Assembly (NCBI GenBank): GCA_025462805.1
Contig: JAOAPJ010000358.1
Location: forward strand, 1-8,545
From: Acidobacteriaceae bacterium
Lineage (GTDB): Bacteria > Acidobacteriota > Terriglobia > Terriglobales > Acidobacteriaceae
Length of the DNA: 8,545 nt
Direction: 5' to 3'
The translations under genes were made by a program, and so were the position numbers. Positions 1-5,560 of the stretch are shown here, piece after piece (within the stretch, counting starts at the first letter, position 1; every line of letters starts with the position of its first letter). The notes under the pieces were generated by a model. It had not been told where the DNA came from. It saw only the letters and a list, made by a program, of their open reading frames with translations, and made no database searches.

Positions 1-1062
1 ACCACCAATCATCACGAACTCTACATCTTTCATCGAGAGGGAGCCTATCCTATCTGCGGCGTCACGACCGGTATCCCGCACCGCAATCAGATCCGCCACT
101 CCTGCATTCTCGAGCGAGCCCTGAGCATTCCTGAGACGCAGGATAGTCGCCGGAGCCGCCGTCACCATAAGGTAAGCGGCCAAGGGCGAAATATTGCAGG
201 CATACACGGCGAACCGGATTTCATCCAGGAGATCGCCTTCCGCCGTTAGTGGAGAGTCATTCCCGAGGGACACGTTTTCTATCTGCCCCAGCAAGGACAT
301 GTCTGGAGTGCATCCGAAGAGAAACTTGTTCGAAGATGGGCAGACGATCATTGAGCTCCGGCGCTTGCGCATCAGATCGATTCCCTCACCATCCATGGCC
401 AGTCCGTGAACGAGCACAGTATGGTCATCGAGAAGTCCCAACTCGTCCAATCCTCGAAGCTCATTCCGCGACCGCTCGTCGACTCCTTCACATGCATGCA
501 CAATAAATGGGCCGCCCTGTGGTGTGGTCGCGCGCGCGGCGCGAAGATCTCCACCCAAAGCCAGGGAGTGACCCCACCCAAGTTCCCGCACTACTCTCAC
601 CGGGAAATCGTGCCTTAACATCTCCGATTGAAGGGGATTGTGATGACAGACTGTCGTGACTCCGCTCAGAAGGTTCCGAATGCCGCCCCACCACACTCGC
701 ACACCCTTTGGCACCGCCCGATGCTTGGCAATGACCTCTGGGAACCTGTTATGTATGTCCTCTCCCCATTCGACATAATTGCGATAGAGCGCGCCCGCCA
801 GCCTCGGAAAAGGAGCAAACTCCAAATGGTCATGCGCATTGATAAGCCCTGGCATGACCAGAAACCCGCCCAGATCTATTTCGGTGGCTTTAGAGCTGGG
901 CCGGGACCGACGTGAAGAGCCATCCTCGATACTACTGATGCGACCGTTGACGATCTCGATAGAAGCCTCTACGGTGTCCTGCGGGCCCATGGCGCAACGC
1001 GCTCCATGGATGCTTGCCACTCCTTGGCGTCGAGCGTCAGCAACATTTTCATCCAATCTCAT
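1..1062 (-). CDS. Amidohydrolase (ATZ/TRZ-like aminohydrolase), 3' end cut by window
   Basis: The reading frame runs from an ATG at 1062 to the left edge without a stop, giving 354 residues; the C-terminus is missing. All metal and catalytic signatures of the chlorohydrolase/deaminase branch of the amidohydrolase superfamily are visible: HxH at H77/H79 inside MPGLINAHDHLEF, HxxE at H189-E192 (HACE), a further His at H219 (LVHG) and the Asp at D269 (LGNDSPLT). An N-terminal beta-sandwich segment precedes the barrel, as is usual. Family members hydrolyse C-N bonds, often deaminating purines, pterins, triazines or related rings, with one metal ion in the cytoplasm. The start overlaps the upstream methyltransferase stop as ATGA, so it is the last visible gene of a coupled trio. 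By inference it deaminates or opens a heterocyclic intermediate. The substrate is unknown; the fold call is secure. Confidence 0.9.
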   Translation of the reverse strand, partial: MRLDENVADARRQGVASIHGARCAMGPQDTVEASIEIVNGRISSIEDGSSRRSRPSSKATEIDLGGFLVMPGLINAHDHLEFAPFPRLAGALYRNYVEWGEDIHNRFPEVIAKHRAVPKGVRVWWGGIRNLLSGVTTVCHHNPLQSEMLRHDFPVRVVRELGWGHSLALGGDLRAARATTPQGGPFIVHACEGVDERSRNELRGLDELGLLDDHTVLVHGLAMDGEGIDLMRKRRSSMIVCPSSNKFLFGCTPDMSLLGQIENVSLGNDSPLTAEGDLLDEIRFAVYACNISPLAAYLMVTAAPATILRLRNAQGSLENAGVADLIAVRDTGRDAADRIGSLSMKDVEFVMIGG

Positions 1063-2111
1063 GCGGAAGATTTCTCCGCAACATAAATGCGAAAGCGTGA
1101 GGGCTCCCGCCTCCTCCGCATTTTTGCGAGGAGCGGACGCGTTGCCCACTTCAAGCCGTAGTACGGAGCGTGAACAGTCCATCGAATGTCCAGCTGCTCT
1201 TCCAGCATACGGAGACGTTCGTCTGTGAGGTATTCAAGACTCATGACGGAGTCCGAAGCAGTTCCATAACGCTGAAAAAAGGCCGCGTGACGTTCCGTTA
1301 CCATTTGCCTGCCGCTTTCCTCGCGGGAATACCAGGGCGTATCGCTGATAATCACCAACCCGCCGCTTCTCACGCATCGAAGCGCCTCGCGCAGGGTGAC
1401 AAAGTAATTTTCGGAGTAGTGGAAGGACGCGTTGAAGATGACGGCATCGAACTGCTCGTCCTGGAACGGCAAAGATGCAAGCTCCGCCTGAACTCGGGGG
1501 AAGAGGCCTGGCAGACGCGTTCGATAGTGCGAGGCGGCTCCGAGACCGTCGCGGTCGTTCGTAAGCAAGTCAACCGCGATGGGACGATACCCGGCAAAAG
1601 CCAGGCGAAAGCTCATCCAGCCGTTTCCGGCGCCAAGATCCAAGATTCGTCCACGCTCATGAAGTTTCCGCTTCAGCACATGCTTCATCAGGTAGTCGTA
1701 GCTGCGTGCTCTGATGCGCCACTGCGCATCGTTTATCCCAGAGACATCTTGATACGGAAGCTTCAGATAGAAGTCTTCACCTTTGCTCCCTCGACCTTCG
1801 GCCTCTCTTATGCGTTCGTAATCCTTCATGAACTGTGCGTAATGTGCTGATCGTTCCGGTGGAAGAGCATGCAGAATGCCGTTCTTCACTCGCATGCGGA
1901 ATTCGCAGAACGTGCAGCCCAGTCCACGTATGTTGGCTTTGCACCGGGGACACCGCAGGCGCGGACCAAGGTGCACGAGCTCACCGATCCTAGTCTGCTG
2001 TAATGTGTCGGTGGCTGCATGTTGCTGCCCTGCCGCACCCGCCGGGGATGTCCTGCCTTGCAACCCTCCGGGAACTGCGTTGCCATCCGTAGGCAGAACA
2101 AGCGCGCGCAT
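1059..2111 (-). CDS. Class I SAM-dependent methyltransferase with N-terminal zinc ribbon
   Basis: This is a 350-residue protein. Residues 54-69 carry a four-cysteine zinc ribbon, CPRC-x8-CTFC, similar in layout to Trm112-like domains and to the N-terminal zinc module of the rRNA methyltransferase RlmA. A class I Rossmann methyltransferase domain follows: motif I LDLGAGNGW at about 157-165, the acidic end of strand 2 at D181, and a later VRSGG segment typical of the Methyltransf_11 group. The frame is open further upstream (to 2201), but ATG 2111 is preferred. It follows the radical SAM TAG by a single base, has AGGGGGG six bases upstream, and avoids an 89-base overlap. Residues 1-50 look flexible. 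The stop overlaps the amidohydrolase ATG. The substrate is unknown; a small molecule is more likely than rRNA given the neighbours, but this is inference. Confidence 0.88.
   Translation of the reverse strand: MRALVLPTDGNAVPGGLQGRTSPAGAAGQQHAATDTLQQTRIGELVHLGPRLRCPRCKANIRGLGCTFCEFRMRVKNGILHALPPERSAHYAQFMKDYERIREAEGRGSKGEDFYLKLPYQDVSGINDAQWRIRARSYDYLMKHVLKRKLHERGRILDLGAGNGWMSFRLAFAGYRPIAVDLLTNDRDGLGAASHYRTRLPGLFPRVQAELASLPFQDEQFDAVIFNASFHYSENYFVTLREALRCVRSGGLVIISDTPWYSREESGRQMVTERHAAFFQRYGTASDSVMSLEYLTDERLRMLEEQLDIRWTVHAPYYGLKWATRPLLAKMRRRREPSRFRIYVAEKSSA
1063..1079 (-). promoter_or_regulatory. Small hairpin covering the amidohydrolase ribosome-binding region
   Basis: Directly upstream of the amidohydrolase ATG the minus strand reads GCGGA-GAAATCT-TCCGC, a 5-bp inverted repeat extendable by one G-T pair. 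The only Shine-Dalgarno-like GGAG lies in its 5' arm. Folding could hide the ribosome site until ribosomes translating the upstream methyltransferase unwind it, which would fit the ATGA overlap. The sequence is seen directly; the function is inferred. Confidence 0.3.
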
Positions 2112-2112
2112 C

Positions 2113-3609
2113 CTACGCCCCCCTGAGTTGGGTGAGTTGTCCAACGGGCACGATCTCAGAAGAGCTAAGGGCGGCGACTCGATCGGGAGCGGCGAAGGCA
2201 TTCTCTTCCCGGCTCAGCGGCTCCAAATCATGAACGCTGCTCCACAATGCATTGATCTTCGCCTTTGTCTTGCCCGATAGCTCAGGCTCGCTCCAGGAGT
2301 CGACCTCCGCGTGCAGAGCCTCGCGCACGGCACGGTAGAACTCTGTTTTATATGCAGCTTTGAACATGATGCAAAGATCGTCGCTGTCCGTCCAGTTACG
2401 CTTTGCCCCCAATTGGGTGCGGACACGTTCGTAGAACGCTGTTCCTGGCAACGGATACGAGAACGAGATTCCTATGTCGTCCGGGCGCGTTGCCCGAACA
2501 AAGGAAATCGTCTCCTGCAATTCCACCCAGGTCTCTCCCGGATAACCGAATTGCAGAAAATAGCAGGCACGGATGCCCGCCTCTTGCAGCCGACGACGGG
2601 CAGCAATGAGAGAAGCGAGACTTATGCCTTTGTCCATCGCATCAAGCACGGATTGCGCTCCGGATTCAGCTCCCATCCATACTTCTGCGCATCCCGCAGT
2701 CTTCAGGTGCCGGACCGTCTGCTCGCTCATCAGGTCAGCACGCGACTGTATCTTGAAGGGGATGGCTGCGTCCTGTTTGGTCACCTCCTCGGCAAGCTGC
2801 TCTACCCAGTGACGGTTCAATGCAAAGACATCATCGCCAAACCAGATATGCTGGACGCCGGAGTGCACCTTCAGCAGCTTCATCTCTTCGGCGACCGCCG
2901 CTGCTGAACGCAAGTGAAACTTATTACCTGAGATTGGCTTTGCACACCAGTTACACCGATAGGGGCATCCGCGGCTGGATACCATATTCGTTGAGAAGTA
3001 GCCGTGGGCCTTCACCCACGCCTCGCGATACGGCGCTAGATCAATCAAGTCCCGGGAGGGCAAGGAAAGTCCCGCCCATGCCGGATTTCTTGCAAGCCGT
3101 TGCTGGCTGTGGAGGGGGCGGCCATTCTCGCCAAGCCTGACCAGACCATCTAGCTTCGGGATCTCTTCGCCGCGCAGCAGGGAGGTGCATAGCTGTAACA
3201 GGGTCTCCTCCGCCTCTCCACAGAGAACATAATCGAATCCGTTCTCCAGAAATAACGTGGGATTATCCGTGGCATCGGAGCCGTGTGCGATGGTGATTGC
3301 ACCCACGGCATGAGCCGCTTTCGCCATATCCCATGCCACCTCCCTCATACGCGTCAGACACATCTTCGAAAGAAAATTGAAGTCATCCTCGTACACCGCT
3401 ACGATTCTGGGCTGATGCTGCAACAGCTTGGCAGCGAAGCCTGTCGAAGGATCCTCAAGCATTGGATCGAATGCGGCTACAGACATGCCTCTTTCCCGTA
3501 GTGCCGCCGCCGCGTAAAGCGTGCCGATCGGCGTGTATGGCTGCATCTTGCGCAGTTGCTTCGCGTCGTATGGAAGATGATACGAATGGGTGAGTAAGAC
3601 CTGTGCCAC
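2113..3609 (-). CDS. B12-binding-domain-type radical SAM enzyme
   Basis: This is a 498-residue protein. Residues 1-150 form a Rossmann-like B12-binding-type domain (TPIGTLYAAAALRERG, then the GEAEETL segment near 131) as in the BchE/HpnJ class. The radical SAM domain follows with the 4Fe-4S motif CPYRCNWC, giving C215, C219 and C222 in the canonical CxxxCxxC spacing. Later segments include FGDDVF, GAESG and FGYPGET, usual in this class. A cobalamin-ligating DxHxxG motif is not visible; many family members lack it. Such enzymes use the 5'-deoxyadenosyl radical for C-methylation, cyclisation or rearrangement. The start is GTG 3609, supported by GAGGTGA just upstream; no better ATG exists. The gene is followed after one base by the zinc-ribbon methyltransferase, so the two are almost certainly co-translated. 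The reaction is unknown; the superfamily call is firm. Confidence 0.93.
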   Translation of the reverse strand: MAQVLLTHSYHLPYDAKQLRKMQPYTPIGTLYAAAALRERGMSVAAFDPMLEDPSTGFAAKLLQHQPRIVAVYEDDFNFLSKMCLTRMREVAWDMAKAAHAVGAITIAHGSDATDNPTLFLENGFDYVLCGEAEETLLQLCTSLLRGEEIPKLDGLVRLGENGRPLHSQQRLARNPAWAGLSLPSRDLIDLAPYREAWVKAHGYFSTNMVSSRGCPYRCNWCAKPISGNKFHLRSAAAVAEEMKLLKVHSGVQHIWFGDDVFALNRHWVEQLAEEVTKQDAAIPFKIQSRADLMSEQTVRHLKTAGCAEVWMGAESGAQSVLDAMDKGISLASLIAARRRLQEAGIRACYFLQFGYPGETWVELQETISFVRATRPDDIGISFSYPLPGTAFYERVRTQLGAKRNWTDSDDLCIMFKAAYKTEFYRAVREALHAEVDSWSEPELSGKTKAKINALWSSVHDLEPLSREENAFAAPDRVAALSSSEIVPVGQLTQLRGA

Positions 3610-3612
3610 AGT

Positions 3613-3619
3613 TCACCTC
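3613..3619 (-). promoter_or_regulatory. Ribosome-binding site fixing the GTG start of the radical SAM gene
   Basis: The minus strand reads GAGGTGA followed by ACT and then GTG, a near-ideal Shine-Dalgarno core with about six bases between GAGG and the start codon. It supports a GTG start at 3609. Confidence 0.65.
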
Positions 3620-3668
3620 GGGAATTTGCGCGCTGCCAGGATCAGTACGTGGTCTCAGCCGACGTGCA

Positions 3669-3711
3669 TGCCAGACACATGGATGCCGCTGGCAGATTCC
3701 GCTTAGGAATC
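3669..3711. repeat. Clustered inverted repeats (possible hairpins)
   Basis: Three perfect small inverted repeats lie together: TGCCAG/CTGGCA arms at 3669-3674 and 3689-3694, TGCC-GCT-GGCA at 3684-3694 (overlapping the first, so mutually exclusive with it), and GATTCC-GCTTA-GGAATC at 3695-3711. No T-run follows on the minus strand, so an intrinsic terminator is not supported. They could act in attenuation, mRNA stability or protein binding. Confidence 0.35.
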
Positions 3712-3810
3712 AAGCCTAGCCTCATCGGTTTCGGCAGTTGTCTGAAGATTGTCAGCTCAATGTCATCCCATTGCTATGCGGGATAACTGCGACTCTTGTG
3801 CTTGCTAACA

Positions 3811-3836
3811 GCGGGCGCGACGGCGGGCGCGACGGC
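3811..3836. repeat. 12-bp tandem direct repeat, just over two copies
   Basis: The unit GCGGGCGCGACG occurs at 3811-3822 and exactly again at 3823-3834, followed by the first two bases of a third copy. It abuts a perfect 10-bp palindrome GGCGATCGCC (3834-3843). It lies in non-coding DNA downstream of the cyclohydrolase stop, where slippage would cost nothing. Confidence 0.7.
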
Positions 3837-3874
3837 GATCGCCCCGTAACGACTGCGAAGACGATGCGGAATCA

Positions 3875-4516
3875 TCAGCGAGCTGCATCGGAGGGCGCGG
3901 TTGCAGGGTCGGAGAGATGACCGAGCCTTTCGCGCTTGGTTGTTACATAGCGAGCCGAGTGAGGACCAACGGGAACGTCAGCGCTCAGACGCTCCACAAT
4001 GTCAATTCCGGATGAGACCACGGCTTCGATCTTTTGAGGATTGTTCGTCATGAGTCTGAGTGAACGAATTTCTAAGAATTGAAGTATGTCGACAGCAAGC
4101 GCATAGTCCCGCAAATCGACGGAGTGCCCCAGGCGAAGATTGGCTTCAATAGTGTCCAGGCCTTCATCTTGCAGCGCATAGGCTCGGAGCTTCTCTCTCA
4201 AGCCTATCCCTCGCCCCTCCTGATGCTCATAGAGCAGCACTCCTGCGCCTTCCTCTGCGATCACGCGCAAGGCCAGGTGAAGCTGGTCGTGACAGTCACA
4301 CCGCAGCGAGTGGAAGACATCTCCCGTCGTGCATTGTGAATGAATTCGAACGACTGGTGGAGAGTTCCGTATATCGCCGAGAACTAAAGCCAAACCAGTC
4401 TCAACATAGGCTTCGTTGCCTGCTTCCCTATCGTCCGTCCCCGCGAAGGCCAACAGGCGGAAGTCCGCCCAGCGGGTGGGGAAGCTTATGTCAGCGATTT
4501 GTTTTAGTGTCAGCAA
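3875..4516 (-). CDS. ribA: GTP cyclohydrolase II, stand-alone
   Basis: This is a 213-residue protein aligning end to end with E. coli RibA (196 residues) at a constant offset of +8 through the core. The zinc cysteines C54/C65/C67 of E. coli correspond to C62, C73 and C75 (CTTGDVFHSLRCDC). Y105 corresponds to Y113 in RAYALQD, and D126/R128 to D134/R136 (VDLRDY). The EGRGIGL and NNPQK signatures are intact. The enzyme opens GTP, releasing formate and pyrophosphate, to give 2,5-diamino-6-ribosylamino-4(3H)-pyrimidinone 5'-phosphate. It is not fused to RibB and no other rib gene is nearby, so a role in a dedicated pathway is inferred rather than housekeeping riboflavin supply. The start is TTG 4516: an in-frame TGA lies five codons upstream, and the N-terminus matches RibA within one residue. 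Its Shine-Dalgarno is weak. Confidence 0.93.
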   Translation of the reverse strand: MLTLKQIADISFPTRWADFRLLAFAGTDDREAGNEAYVETGLALVLGDIRNSPPVVRIHSQCTTGDVFHSLRCDCHDQLHLALRVIAEEGAGVLLYEHQEGRGIGLREKLRAYALQDEGLDTIEANLRLGHSVDLRDYALAVDILQFLEIRSLRLMTNNPQKIEAVVSSGIDIVERLSADVPVGPHSARYVTTKRERLGHLSDPATAPSDAAR

Positions 4517-4644
4517 CCCGGAAGTATCTCAACAACTGGCGCGTCTCTTCTGGAGCGCGGTAAGAGCATTCGATCGCCAGTTCTCTCTGAAGAGTACCCT
4601 CCCGGTCTCTTCCATGTGTCACCGGAATGTCTTGACATAGTCAT
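4510..4644 (-). CDS. Possible 44-codon small ORF overlapping the ribA start
   Basis: In the 228-nt gap between the methyltransferase stop and the cyclohydrolase start, a minus-strand ATG at 4644 opens a 44-codon frame. It is rich in Arg and Ser and ends ...EILPGC. Its TGA (4512-4510) overlaps the TTG start of the cyclohydrolase by seven bases in another frame. A product could couple translation to the weakly preceded TTG start, acting as a leader peptide. Only a poor GGA ribosome site is present, no hydrophobic segment or known motif is visible, and the same frame continues upstream into the methyltransferase. It may be chance. Nothing resembling a conserved FMN riboswitch was recognised in this gap. 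Confidence 0.15.
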   Translation of the reverse strand: MTMSRHSGDTWKRPGGYSSERTGDRMLLPRSRRDAPVVEILPGC

Positions 4645-4744
4645 CTCATTGTCCAAAGCGGCGTGCGTTATGGGCGTGGCATGTGGACCACTCTGTATCG
4701 GCTGAACATGGGGCAGGAAGCTGCGGACGAGTCGCGCATCTCGC

Positions 4745-5560
4745 TTAGCGCGCGGCGGTGCGGCGGAATTGATAAAGAACATGATCGCCGAGGCGAGCCA
4801 GCGGCCGAGCCAACACGTGGTCGAGCGCTTCCATTGACGTAAGCAGGCGTGGCCGCTGCGAAATCCACGGTTCAGCAGCACTGGGCGGCACCATCACGCC
4901 GATGCCCAGGCGTTTTTCCAACGCAAACCAAGGCGCAAAGGCGCGCAATATTTCTCTCCGGCGGTGATAGACGATGTGGAATTCGCGGGCGGCGAGCCGT
5001 GCCGACGCAACACCGCGCTTGCAGCGCCGCAACGCCAGATGTGGGCGACCACGCAGCACCTCCGTGACCATCTCGCCCGGACAGAAAGTGCCGAATAAGA
5101 CCAGGATGGCTGGGGCATCCTGCTTGAGCAGCCGCGCCAGACCACGTGCTACCTCGCTAAGATCCTCGACACAATTCAGTGGCGCGAAATTGGAGAAGGC
5201 GCCGTCGAACATCGCTCCACCTGCTGAGAGGTGCCGCTCGGCAAACTCCCCCATCTCTTCGCCAGATCCGATCTCTGCCCGTCCACCCAGCGGCGCAAGC
5301 TTGGCCTTTGCCTGCGCCACCATGGAAGGCGACGGGTCCGTCAGAAGCATGTCAAATCCACGCTCTGCTAGGAAGGTCGCATCTTCTCCAGTACCACCGC
5401 CCACTTCCAGGATATGGCCTTCGACCGGGAATGCTCGGAGCAGCGCAGTTCGAACTGCGCGACGCTGAGCCGCCACGCTGGACCAGACGCCAAAGCGCTC
5501 GTCAAACATCGGTGCAATCGCATCGAAGGCGAGGGCGGCAGGACGCAACGGGGCCATCAT
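4745..5560 (-). CDS. Class I SAM-dependent methyltransferase
   Basis: This is a 271-residue protein with a textbook class I methyltransferase core. Motif I ILEVGGGTGED is at about 50-60, the strand-2 acidic residue is D75 (LLTDPSPSM), and motif II/III-like segments follow (FDGAFSNFAPLNCVEDL near 130-145, then a LLKQDAPAILVLFG strand). The N-terminal FDAIAPMFDERFG helix is of the type seen in small-molecule methyltransferases of the Methyltransf_11/25 groups. The frame is open upstream to a TTG at 5590, but the tandem ATGs at 5560 and 5557 are preferred because they overlap the nucleotidyltransferase stop as ATGATGG. Translational coupling to that gene is therefore likely. The C-terminus reads YQFRRTAAR. 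The acceptor is unknown; O-, N- and C-methylation cannot be told apart here. Confidence 0.87.
   Translation of the reverse strand: MMAPLRPAALAFDAIAPMFDERFGVWSSVAAQRRAVRTALLRAFPVEGHILEVGGGTGEDATFLAERGFDMLLTDPSPSMVAQAKAKLAPLGGRAEIGSGEEMGEFAERHLSAGGAMFDGAFSNFAPLNCVEDLSEVARGLARLLKQDAPAILVLFGTFCPGEMVTEVLRGRPHLALRRCKRGVASARLAAREFHIVYHRRREILRAFAPWFALEKRLGIGVMVPPSAAEPWISQRPRLLTSMEALDHVLARPLARLGDHVLYQFRRTAAR

Larger units (their letters stand above)
3610..3874. other. 265-nt intergenic region with repeats, no gene seen
   Basis: This region separates the GTP cyclohydrolase gene from the radical SAM trio on the same strand. It contains a short GC-rich tandem repeat, a GGCGATCGCC palindrome at 3834-3843 and clustered inverted repeats at 3669-3711. 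I found no convincing protein-coding frame on either strand, no clear T-tailed terminator and no strong -35/-10 pair. Its length suggests the trio may have its own promoter, but the sequence does not settle this. Confidence 0.5.

Noticed and set aside
1170..1850. 226-codon plus-strand frame.
   Set aside because: It is antisense to the zinc-ribbon methyltransferase, whose motifs are unmistakable, and has no recognisable domain.
2112..2201. Upstream extension of the zinc-ribbon methyltransferase to 2201 (30 extra residues).
   Set aside because: It would overlap the end of the radical SAM gene by 89 bases, whereas ATG 2111 follows that stop by one base and has a good ribosome site.
2311..2907. 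198-codon plus-strand frame.
   Set aside because: It is antisense to the radical SAM gene with no recognisable motif.
3695..3711. Rho-independent terminator downstream of the cyclohydrolase.
   Set aside because: The hairpin arms are present but weak and no T-run follows on the minus strand.
3834..3843. GGCGATCGCC as a cyanobacterial HIP1 site.
   Set aside because: It is the only full GGCGATCGCC I noticed in this window, whereas HIP1-bearing genomes carry it at high density.
4529..4615. 28-codon frame in phase with the cyclohydrolase, separated from it by one TGA; considered as an interrupted N-terminal extension.
   Set aside because: The cyclohydrolase already matches E. coli RibA from its first residues, so no extension is needed; chance is the simpler reading.
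4517..4744. FMN riboswitch upstream of the cyclohydrolase gene.
   Set aside because: I looked for the conserved RFN element blocks on the minus strand and did not see them.
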